NCBI RefSeq assembly: GCF_009807035.1
Contig: NZ_WUBI01000001.1
Coordinates: 1,736,001-1,800,000 of the forward strand
Source of the DNA: Paenibacillus dendrobii
Lineage (GTDB): Bacteria; Bacillota; Bacilli; Paenibacillales; Paenibacillaceae
Direction: 5' to 3'
Length of the DNA stretch: 64,000 bases
In this document: one piece after another, positions 54,571 through 61,436 of the stretch
Layout of the letters: every line of letters begins with the position of its first letter
Position numbering within the stretch: the first letter of the stretch is position 1
The notes under the pieces: model-generated
Told to the model about the DNA's origin: nothing
Seen by the model: the letters and a program-made list of their open reading frames with translations, nothing else
Database searches by the model: none
Made by a program: the position numbers and the translations under genes

Positions 54571-55269
54571 TTAGGCAGTTGTTTCTTCGCCTTGGTGAGC
54601 TTCCACCACTGCGTCAGCCATCTTGCCAGTCAACAGTTTTACGGCACGGATCGCATCGTCATTACCAGGAATAACGTAGTCGATTTCGTCCGGATCACAG
54701 TTTGTATCAACGATACCTACAATTGGGATACCCAATTTGCGGGCTTCGGCAACTGCGATACGCTCTTTGCGAGGATCAATGATGAAGAGGGCACTAGGAA
54801 GGCCTTTCATGTTCTTGATACCGCCCAAGAATTTTTCAAGACGATCTTTCTCTTTGCGGAGAAGGATAACTTCTTTTTTAGGCAGGACAGCAAAAGTGCC
54901 GTCTTCTTCCCACTTCTCAAGCTCTTTCAAACGATTGATACGTTTTTGGATGGTTTCGAAGTTAGTCAAAGTTCCGCCGAGCCAACGTTGGTTGATGTAG
55001 TACATTCCGCAACGTTCTGCTTCTTCTTTCACGGAGTCTTGAGCTTGTTTTTTCGTACCGACGAACAGGATTGTTCCATTCTCTTCGGCTACGCTTTTAA
55101 CAAAGTTAAAAGCTTCTTCGACCTTTTTAACTGTTTTTTGCAGGTCGATAATGTAAATTCCGTTTCTTTCAGTGAAGATATATTTATCCATTTTCGGATT
55201 CCAACGACGAGTTTGGTGACCGAAGTGAACACCAGCTTCGAGAAGCTGTTTCATGGAGATTACTGCCAT
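54571..55269 (-). CDS. rpsB: 30S ribosomal protein S2
   Basis: The 232-residue S2 has the family signatures [42 protein letters not shown] and [24 protein letters not shown]. The start MAVISMKQL has AGGAGGTG upstream; the open frame extends 20 codons into the leader. It is the first gene after the chemotaxis operon and has its own promoter. Confidence 0.98.
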   Translation of the reverse strand: MAVISMKQLLEAGVHFGHQTRRWNPKMDKYIFTERNGIYIIDLQKTVKKVEEAFNFVKSVAEENGTILFVGTKKQAQDSVKEEAERCGMYYINQRWLGGTLTNFETIQKRINRLKELEKWEEDGTFAVLPKKEVILLRKEKDRLEKFLGGIKNMKGLPSALFIIDPRKERIAVAEARKLGIPIVGIVDTNCDPDEIDYVIPGNDDAIRAVKLLTGKMADAVVEAHQGEETTA

Positions 55270-55386
55270 CTTCACACACCTCCTAAATTTGGTTTTATTG
55301 TGTCCTCCGCTGCTTTCATTTCCCGTCAAGACTTTCCATCAGGAAAGCACCCTTTACGAAATCCGACAGCGTGTGTTTTAACACCG
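55270..55386 (-). promoter_or_regulatory. Structured leader of rpsB
   Basis: About 117 nt precede rpsB in the transcript. A clear hairpin CTTTCC-N4-GGAAAG is present, with further pairing of GGTGTT/AACAC type near the 5' end. Autoregulatory rpsB leaders are known or predicted in Firmicutes; the fold here has not been compared with a model. Confidence 0.4.
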
Positions 55387-55392
55387 TCATTT

Positions 55393-55421
55393 AATATACC
55401 ATAAGTGAATGACTGATGCAA
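55393..55421 (-). promoter_or_regulatory. sigma-A promoter of rpsB-tsf
   Basis: TTGCAT and TATATT are separated by 17 nt on the minus strand, just downstream of the terminator that ends the chemotaxis operon. Confidence 0.7.
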
Positions 55422-55462
55422 CGCCTATTCCAAGGCTTTTTTCTCCAAGAATACGGAATAAA

Positions 55463-55502
55463 AAAACCGTCTGGCTGCATGTCCCATCAGCTAGGCGGTT
55501 TT
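55463..55502 (-). terminator. Terminator of the chemotaxis/sigD operon
   Basis: AAAACCG-CT pairs with AG-CGGTTTT, with an inner CTG/CAG stem, followed by TTTATT on the minus strand. The stem begins inside the last codons of the MltG/LysM-like gene and spans its stop codon. Confidence 0.82.
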
Positions 55503-56104
55503 GTCGTAATTTTGGCGATAATACTATTGAAATCCTCTCCCGGAGTAAATTCAAATGTGCCGGACTGGATCTTCGTACTCATTTTTTGACTTCTGCCTTT
55601 TTTAATAAAAGAAGCTGTATCCGAAATAATACCCGACTGTTTCAGTTTGTCGGCAACCGCAGTCAAATTGCTGCCGCTCGCGATTTTCACGTTTACGGAA
55701 GGAGATGCGGGTTTTTCAGGATTTTTGCTGACAACTGGCTTTTGCGCTTTCGGTGCTTGATCGTTGATCTTCGAAGTCGGAGAAACCGGTTGTTCGGGCG
55801 TCTTCGGCTCTTCCGTCTTATTCCCCGCATCCGGAGTCTTCGCATCGGTCCCCTGAGCCTTCGAGCTCTTATCGATCATTTGCCGCTTCCATTCCTCTTC
55901 AGTCATAAGCTTATCTTCAGCATCAATCACTTTCATATCCATAGCTTCCGCCTGTTCCTGCAATTGCTCTTTGGTCAGCTTGCCCGCTTCCGTTGTCTGG
56001 GAAAGAATCTCTTGATTCGCACCCGCATTCATCAGTTGGAGCAAAAGGACTCCCACCAGTAAACCGCTGCCCAGACCGATCATGAATGAACGATTTTTGA
56101 TCAC
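55487..56104 (-). CDS. Membrane-anchored protein with an MltG/YceG LysM-like domain, no catalytic domain
   Basis: The 205-residue protein has an N-terminal transmembrane anchor (8-27), a charged segment, a Pro/Lys/Thr-rich linker (about 85-135) and a C-terminal domain (about 137-200) reading VKIASGSNLTAVADKLKQSG and IQSGTFEFTPGEDFNSIIAKI. This resembles the LysM-like N-terminal subdomain of the endolytic transglycosylase MltG, whose catalytic part is absent. A peptidoglycan-binding or MltG-modulating role is inference. The start is GTG overlapping the swrB-like stop by 4 nt. It is the last gene of the chemotaxis operon. Confidence 0.8.
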   Translation of the reverse strand: MIKNRSFMIGLGSGLLVGVLLLQLMNAGANQEILSQTTEAGKLTKEQLQEQAEAMDMKVIDAEDKLMTEEEWKRQMIDKSSKAQGTDAKTPDAGNKTEEPKTPEQPVSPTSKINDQAPKAQKPVVSKNPEKPASPSVNVKIASGSNLTAVADKLKQSGIISDTASFIKKGRSQKMSTKIQSGTFEFTPGEDFNSIIAKITTKPPS

Positions 56105-56688
56105 AGCGATCCCTCCTGTTTGGAAAGCTGAAGAATAAGCTGTACCTCGCCTCTCTGCATACCGATCAGTTTGGCGATACCATCCACCGACTTGCCTTGA
56201 GCATGCAGTTCAAAAAGATCGGGATAACGTTCCCTGATGGACGGCTCCAGCGTCTGTGCAACCGAGTCCGCCTCCGCTTGCATCAGAACTTCCTGTTCAA
56301 CGCGGGGCTGCTGAGCTGCTGCACCTTCCTGAAACTGCGCAAGCAGGACAGAAGCAGCTTGTTGACTCCCCAGCTCTACCGAAGATAGGCGTCCCTCGTA
56401 TTGAAGATTTTGCTGTTCGAGTTGTAACAGCCGCTGCCGCATTTCAGTGAGCTGTTCCTGCTGCGCAAGCTGCCTGGATGCAGTTTCCTGCTTCATTTGA
56501 CCGATCAGCTCAACCAGTTCTTCGTTTTCTCTTTCGATATCATACATATACTGCTCAAGTGTCGCTTCTACTTCCTGAACCATCTTTTCTTTGTCTGAAG
56601 AAGACTTGTCGACTTGCCGTTTAGGCAGCATGAGAGCATATACAATGGCGGCAGCGCCCAGAATAACGACAATCATCCACGGTTCCAA
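56101..56688 (-). CDS. swrB: SwrB-like protein (membrane anchor, coiled coil, C-terminal helix-turn-helix-like domain)
   Basis: The 195-residue protein has an N-terminal transmembrane helix (3-20), a long Gln/Glu-rich coiled coil (about 30-105), and a C-terminal segment YPDLFELHAQGKSVDGIAKL with IGMQRGEVQLIL (155-187) that looks like a helix-turn-helix. This architecture, and its place after sigD and before rpsB, match B. subtilis SwrB/YlxL, which activates the flagellar export/basal body. Sequence identity outside the C-terminus is not obvious, so the symbol rests on synteny and architecture. The start is TTG at 56688. Confidence 0.75.
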   Translation of the reverse strand: MEPWMIVVILGAAAIVYALMLPKRQVDKSSSDKEKMVQEVEATLEQYMYDIERENEELVELIGQMKQETASRQLAQQEQLTEMRQRLLQLEQQNLQYEGRLSSVELGSQQAASVLLAQFQEGAAAQQPRVEQEVLMQAEADSVAQTLEPSIRERYPDLFELHAQGKSVDGIAKLIGMQRGEVQLILQLSKQEGSL

Positions 56689-56745
56689 ACCTTTTGTTCC
56701 CCTTTAACTGCTTATTTTCAATAACATGAAGTGAATTTTGATCAA

Positions 56746-57060
56746 CTACAGCGAAACATCAAGATGGTGGCCCTTAAAAGGATGTGCCGCATCATGATGC
56801 TCCTCCTGCTCCTGTTTGGAATGTTGCGACTGTTTTTCCCCGTCTTTGGAGGAATGTTGTTTTCCGTCATCCCTTACGGCCGCATTAGCCGTCTCATCGA
56901 TACCCGAACTACGCATGCGGAGCTCCTGAGTTTCCTTCTGCTGCTGTCCTGCCAGAAACTGCTGCTCTTGCGAAGTTCTATGGTGAACATCGTTCTGTAC
57001 CTTGCCAGCTTCTGTCGTACGGGGAATGGCGATTTGCATTTCTACCGATTTCATGCTCAC
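56746..57060 (-). CDS. Unknown 104-residue hydrophilic protein in the chemotaxis operon
   Basis: I do not recognise a family. After MSMKSVEMQIAIPRTTEAGK the protein is rich in Gln, Glu, His, Lys and Ser (for example SQEQQFLAGQQQKETQELRM) and probably largely disordered or helical. The start is GTG with AGGTG 6 nt upstream. It lies in line between the fapA-like and swrB-like genes, with gaps of 60 and 57 nt, which supports reality. An opposite-strand frame of 136 codons covers the same region but lacks a ribosome site and context. Confidence 0.65.
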   Translation of the reverse strand: MSMKSVEMQIAIPRTTEAGKVQNDVHHRTSQEQQFLAGQQQKETQELRMRSSGIDETANAAVRDDGKQHSSKDGEKQSQHSKQEQEEHHDAAHPFKGHHLDVSL

Positions 57061-57120
57061 GGGATTCACCTGCCTGCAAAGGATGGCCGAGCATCAAGAG
57101 CCCAGCATGTGCTGGTCGAT

Positions 57121-58530
57121 TTAAATATAGGGTACCATTGAAATATCGCCCTCATGATAATACAAAGAAACGCGTTCCGCAGGATCCTTGATGAATCGCG
57201 TATATCTGCCTATAACGATCTTCGCACCTCCGTAGATCATTTTGATGATGTCTACTCTGGCCTTGACCGTATCTTCAAGAGTCTTCTCAATTTCAAGGAT
57301 GCGTTCCTTAACTTCTGTCTGTTCACGCTGGTTCGACTTTTTGGTCGCATTAAGTTTAACACGGAGGGCTACCTTATCCGGTGTCAACTGGCCTGTAGAA
57401 GCCAACTGATTCAGGAGATGCAAAGCTTTATCCGTCTTATCAAGCGCTTCCAGTAATTGTTTGGTCCGTGCCCGAAGATCGGTCAGCTCATTTCGAAGCT
57501 CAGGCTGCACTCCCACTTCAATGGAGGTCATTGTCGACATACTATTTCCAACGGTACGGGCTGTCACCCTTTCACCAGCTTGAATGCTTCCTCCGACAAT
57601 CAAGCCTTTGGTTCCATTGCAGATTATGTTTTTTCCTGCACGTATGTTGGAATGCATGATGCTCTGAGATACGATAACGTCTTCTCCCGCAATGACATTT
57701 CCGTCCTGAATAAACGAGCTTTTGACGTTTCTGCCGGCTTTAACGTATCCCTTGTTGTAACCGATAATTCCGCTCGTGATCTCAATGGACCCTTCGGCAT
57801 CCAGTTCTGCACCTTCTACACCGCCGACAACGCGGATATCCCCTGCTGCCTTTACTCGGAATCCAGTCAGAACATTACCGCGGATAACGACAGTGCCCAC
57901 AAAGTCGATATTACCAACGCTGTAATCAACGTCACCATTGACTTCATATACCGGAAACACGTTGACTTTTCCTTTATCAGTGGTCGCGATGAGTCCGTCT
58001 ATGGCGGCATACATAGCTACTTGTTCAGGATCGAGAACAACGTTTTTGCCTACTTTAAAAAAAGCTTCTTTTCCCGGCTTGAAAGGAATCAAATCTCCGG
58101 TCACCGAGGTACCCGGCTTCCCCGGCTGGGGAGGTACCTTCTTGGCAATCAGCTGTCCCTTAATCACATTGTTCAAACTCAGCAGTTCTTTATAGTCGAC
58201 CTTGCCGTCCGCGGTCTCCAACGGCTTCTGTTCCCGTTCATCTCGCAGCTTAAAAGCATATTCAACATATCCATCCTTGCCACTGACGGGTTGTTCCCCC
58301 ATCGCGACCGGGGTGCGGCTGAACATATACTCCTCCGGATGACTGGCAATCCGGCTAATGATATCGCGTTCAATGCCAAACTGAATCTGGTGGCTGCGCA
58401 AAAACAACATCAATTCGTCTTCCGTACACTTAAAGCCCTCTTCACGCTTTGAAAATTGTATATATGCAACGCTCTTATCATCAGAAAACGTAACACTTAA
58501 AAAGGTATCCAACGCTAATTGGGCTGTCAA
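57121..58530 (-). CDS. fapA: FapA family protein (DUF342)
   Basis: The 469-residue protein has an N-terminal domain (about 1-90), the DUF342/FapA core with a right-handed beta-helix-like series of repeats (GDVDYSVGNIDFVGTVVIRG, VKAAGDIRVVGGVEGAELDA, VKSSFIQDGNVIAGEDVIV, IRAGKNIICNGTKGLIVGGS) and a C-terminal coiled coil (about 345-430). DUF342 proteins have been linked to flagellar assembly and to polar or surface polymer control, but the biochemical role is open. The start is TTG with GGGGAGG 7-8 nt upstream. It lies 31 nt after sigD. Confidence 0.88.
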   Translation of the reverse strand: MTAQLALDTFLSVTFSDDKSVAYIQFSKREEGFKCTEDELMLFLRSHQIQFGIERDIISRIASHPEEYMFSRTPVAMGEQPVSGKDGYVEYAFKLRDEREQKPLETADGKVDYKELLSLNNVIKGQLIAKKVPPQPGKPGTSVTGDLIPFKPGKEAFFKVGKNVVLDPEQVAMYAAIDGLIATTDKGKVNVFPVYEVNGDVDYSVGNIDFVGTVVIRGNVLTGFRVKAAGDIRVVGGVEGAELDAEGSIEITSGIIGYNKGYVKAGRNVKSSFIQDGNVIAGEDVIVSQSIMHSNIRAGKNIICNGTKGLIVGGSIQAGERVTARTVGNSMSTMTSIEVGVQPELRNELTDLRARTKQLLEALDKTDKALHLLNQLASTGQLTPDKVALRVKLNATKKSNQREQTEVKERILEIEKTLEDTVKARVDIIKMIYGGAKIVIGRYTRFIKDPAERVSLYYHEGDISMVPYI

Positions 58531-58561
58531 TCCTTTTCCTCCCCTCTATTTCTACAGCATT

Positions 58562-59353
58562 TTAATCGTTTTGCATAAGCAAATCCCGATGTTTTTCCAG
58601 CGTTCCACGCAGTCGTAAAATCGCTTTGGAGTGCAGTTGAGAAATTCTCGAAGGCGAAAGCGACATAACTTCGGCAATCTCGCTAAGTGATAAATCTTCA
58701 TAGTATAGCAATGATACAACGGTACGTTCTTTTTCGGTGAGCTTCTCCAGCCCTTTGATCAATGATTCCTTCAAATAAAACTCATTGACTTTGTAATCAG
58801 GATTTTTAGCCTTGTCATCCACCATGATGGAAAGGCGTGTTTCGGATTCTTCCTCCCGGATGGGATCCTCCAGTGAGCAAAGCGACATGACCGCCACTTC
58901 TTGCAACATATGGTGAAACTCTTTTTCCGAGACGTTCATATAGTCGCTCATTTCGGAATCCGAAACAGAACGAAGATGCTTTTGTTCCAGCTGCTGGTAG
59001 GCATCTTCGATTTTTTTAGCCTTTTCGCGGACGGAACGAGGAACCCAGTCTCCCTGACGCAGAGAGTCCAGTATCGCTCCACGGACCCGGAAAGATGCAT
59101 AGGTCTCGAATTGGAGACCGCGTTTGTAATCAAACTTGTCTACCGCATCGATCAAGCCCATGACCCCATTGCTAGCCAAATCGTCCTTGGAGACATTTTT
59201 CGGCAGCCCAATCGCAAGACGGCTGGATACATAGTCCACGATATGCAAATAATTCTCGATCAATCTCTTCTTCGCTTCCAGACTACCATATTCCTTCCAC
59301 TGTTCCCAAAGCTCGGCGTGATTCAGATGAGAAGTTGTTTTACGCTCGTTCAC
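58562..59353 (-). CDS. sigD: Flagellar sigma factor SigD (FliA/WhiG type)
   Basis: SigD directs transcription of flagellin, chemotaxis and autolysin genes. The 263-residue factor has region 2 (RLIENYLHIVDYVSSRLAIG, GLIDAVDKFDYKRGLQFETYASFRVRGAILDSLR), region 3 (WVPRSVREKAKKIEDAY) and region 4 with the helix-turn-helix LSEIAEVMSLSPSRISQLHSKA. The start is GTG at 59353 with AAGGAGG 10 nt upstream. It is downstream of cheD as in Bacillus, though one extra gene intervenes. Confidence 0.97.
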   Translation of the reverse strand: MNERKTTSHLNHAELWEQWKEYGSLEAKKRLIENYLHIVDYVSSRLAIGLPKNVSKDDLASNGVMGLIDAVDKFDYKRGLQFETYASFRVRGAILDSLRQGDWVPRSVREKAKKIEDAYQQLEQKHLRSVSDSEMSDYMNVSEKEFHHMLQEVAVMSLCSLEDPIREEESETRLSIMVDDKAKNPDYKVNEFYLKESLIKGLEKLTEKERTVVSLLYYEDLSLSEIAEVMSLSPSRISQLHSKAILRLRGTLEKHRDLLMQND

Positions 59354-59368
59354 TTACCCTCACCCTCC

Positions 59369-59779
59369 TTATTTTTCTGTCAGGTGACGAACCGCTTTGG
59401 CCAATTCTTCAGGATCCTTTGTCGAGACCAGTTTCGGCGGTTGGAGTGGTGTAAAACCAGCACCGCGTTCATTGGAAAGGTCGGGTTTTTGCTTCAACAG
59501 TTCGTTCAGCTCGTCACTTTCATCGGGAGTCGTCAAGTCTAATTGGTTGCCCGTAGGCATGTCCTCATCTTTTCCGCTCACCGGCGCTTCTTCTGCCGGA
59601 GGGGCACTGACCGCAGTCCATGCCCACCGGAGCAGAAAAGCTAGAACAAACCATATAACAAACGACACAAGGCCACGTATAACACTTGTCATGAATAAAT
59701 TATTCGTCAAAGAAAATAACAGGGTCAATATAAACCCAATAACGCCAAATACCAGATTAAACCGCAGATTTCCTTTCAT
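59369..59779 (-). CDS. Two-helix membrane protein between cheD and sigD, unknown function
   Basis: The 136-residue protein has two transmembrane helices (about 8-25 and 31-52), then a Pro/Glu/Asp-rich cytoplasmic-type tail ending in a conserved-looking basic segment GFTPLQPPKLVSTKDPEELA followed by KAVRHLTEK. No family is recognised. AAAGGA lies 9 nt before the ATG, and only 2 nt separate it from cheD, so it is certainly within the operon. A motility or SigD-related role is inference. Confidence 0.85.
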   Translation of the reverse strand: MKGNLRFNLVFGVIGFILTLLFSLTNNLFMTSVIRGLVSFVIWFVLAFLLRWAWTAVSAPPAEEAPVSGKDEDMPTGNQLDLTTPDESDELNELLKQKPDLSNERGAGFTPLQPPKLVSTKDPEELAKAVRHLTEK

Positions 59780-59781
59780 GG

Positions 59782-60279
59782 CTACATTTCCTTTACACCC
59801 GTTTGTACACTGCGGATATACAATATTCCCGTACTTGCATCCAGTTCGATTGTACGCCCGTAGTTTCCGCCAGTGTCTTCTGCTATGAGCGGAATGTGAA
59901 GCTCTGCCAGCTTTAGCTTGCAGGACTCCACGTTCCGCGGTCCGATTCTCATGGTGTCCCCGGTGCCGGCAAATGCGAACATCTGCGAGCCTCCTGCCAT
60001 TTTGGCGACGATGCGCGAGGGGGAAGCACCTAATTCCACAAGCTTGTCGAGAAGAGCAGGCAAGGCCGTGTCCGCGTATTTCGCAATATTTAGCTGTCCT
60101 TCTCGGGCAATATCCGAGGAAGGAAGCATCACATGCGCCATACCGGCCACTTTAAGCTGAGGATCATACATCGTAAGTCCGATGCAGGAGCCCAGGCCGA
60201 CCGTACGGATGATTCCGGAACGCATGACCACATTCAGATCGGCCATACCTACTTTCACGATGCTTTGCTCTTCAATCAT
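59782..60279 (-). CDS. cheD: Chemoreceptor glutamine deamidase CheD
   Basis: CheD deamidates receptor glutamines and regulates CheC phosphatase. The 165-residue protein has the catalytic cysteine C32 in GLGSCIG and histidine H49 in MAHVMLP, plus KMAGGSQMFAF and ELHIPLIAEDTGGNYGR. The ATG lies inside the end of cheC (8-nt overlap), coupling the two interacting proteins. Confidence 0.96.
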   Translation of the reverse strand: MIEEQSIVKVGMADLNVVMRSGIIRTVGLGSCIGLTMYDPQLKVAGMAHVMLPSSDIAREGQLNIAKYADTALPALLDKLVELGASPSRIVAKMAGGSQMFAFAGTGDTMRIGPRNVESCKLKLAELHIPLIAEDTGGNYGRTIELDASTGILYIRSVQTGVKEM

Positions 60280-60898
60280 GATCTACAGGTACTCCCAGCG
60301 ATTGAAAGATTTTGGCGAACGAATCCGGATCCGGAATCAAGAAAAACTGACCCTCGACCTCGTGATCGCCCTCAAGGAACGTTGTATCGATCAAAAGGGC
60401 ATCGTCTCCCATTTGTCCGAACTGCAGCAGTCCATAGCTGAGAATCGCACCCGCCATGTCCATCGCCAGCGCCGGAACGGTAGGGGACATGGACAGTTTC
60501 GTAAAGTCAGCCAATGATGATAAGTAAGATCCTGCCAAAATATTACCGATTTCACTCAGTGCCGATAGTTCCATTTCATTAAATAAGCCGTCCGCCTCAG
60601 GATGAATGCCTACAAGTCTTTTAAGCAGGCTCTTGGCGGCTTCCGGACTTAAGATGAAGAAGAGATTGCCCGGCGCATCGCCTTCGACACGCAGGAAGAT
60701 GGCAATCACGACCTGCTCGGCGCCTCCTACCTTTTCAGATATCTCTTCAAACGGCAGAAGCTGCACTTTAGGTACGGCCATGTCTACCGGTTTGTTCAGG
60801 AGCCGGGACAATGCTGTCGCAGCATTGCCGGCACCAATATTTCCGACTTCCTTCAGAACATCCATTTTGAATTCTTTAAAATGTTTAAAGACATCCAC
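60272..60898 (-). CDS. cheC: CheY-P phosphatase CheC
   Basis: CheC dephosphorylates CheY-P in the adaptation system of Gram-positive chemotaxis. The 208-residue protein has both active-site copies: E17/N20 in LKEVGNIGAGNAATALS and E116/N119 in LSEIGNILAGSYLSSLA. The start is GTG at 60898 with GGAG 6 nt upstream, 3 nt after cheW. Confidence 0.96.
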   Translation of the reverse strand: MDVFKHFKEFKMDVLKEVGNIGAGNAATALSRLLNKPVDMAVPKVQLLPFEEISEKVGGAEQVVIAIFLRVEGDAPGNLFFILSPEAAKSLLKRLVGIHPEADGLFNEMELSALSEIGNILAGSYLSSLADFTKLSMSPTVPALAMDMAGAILSYGLLQFGQMGDDALLIDTTFLEGDHEVEGQFFLIPDPDSFAKIFQSLGVPVDHD

Positions 60899-60901
60899 GG
60901 G

Positions 60902-61363
60902 CTACTCCTCTAAGCTTTCCAATTGGATAATTTCATTTTTGTTGAGAACTTCGGACAGATTCAGCATGATCAGCAAACGATCATCGCCGATTTTGGCGAC
61001 TCCATCCAGATATTTCGCCTTAATGCCCCCAACCACTTCTGGAGGAGTCTCAATGCGGTCAGTATGAAGATCGATGACGTCATTGGCGGAATCCACGATA
61101 AATCCGACTTCCATGTCATTCACGGCAACGATAATAATTCGGGTCTGATCGGTGTATTCCCCTTCTGGCAGACCGAAACGTCCGCGCAGATCAATCACCG
61201 GAATGACCACACCGCGCAGATTGATGACCCCTCTTACAAAGGTGTATGTCTTGGGTACTCTTGTAATCGGAAGCATGCGCTCAATGGTCTGAACCTTATC
61301 CACTTCTATTCCGTATTCCTCGCTACCCAGTTTAAATACGATAACCTTGATTTCTTCTCCCAT
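60902..61363 (-). CDS. cheW: Chemotaxis coupling protein CheW
   Basis: CheW links receptors to CheA. The 153-residue protein has the family pattern VIVFKLGSEEYGIEVDKVQT, MLPITRVPKTYTFVRGVINL, RGVVIPVIDLRGRFG and YLDGVAKIGDDRLLIMLNL. AAAAGGAGG lies 7-8 nt before the ATG. It follows cheA by 73 nt. Confidence 0.97.
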   Translation of the reverse strand: MGEEIKVIVFKLGSEEYGIEVDKVQTIERMLPITRVPKTYTFVRGVINLRGVVIPVIDLRGRFGLPEGEYTDQTRIIIVAVNDMEVGFIVDSANDVIDLHTDRIETPPEVVGGIKAKYLDGVAKIGDDRLLIMLNLSEVLNKNEIIQLESLEE

Positions 61364-61436
61364 GAGAAAAACCTCCTTTTATGAATACAGGCTCGGGTAA
61401 GCACAACTCAGTACATTTTATATTTAGATGCCTTGT

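Noticed and set aside
54502..55404. Plus-strand open frame of 300 codons opposite rpsB
   Set aside because: Antisense to a ribosomal protein gene and its leader; product is Phe-rich without domains.
56731..57141. Plus-strand open frame of 136 codons opposite the 104-residue gene
   Set aside because: It would be a lone antisense gene inside a minus-strand operon and has no ribosome site; the minus-strand frame has both context and a ribosome site.
57457..58452. Plus-strand open frame of 331 codons opposite fapA
   Set aside because: The minus-strand FapA frame is clearly real, has a TTG start with a strong ribosome site and lies in line with the operon; the antisense frame follows from codon bias.
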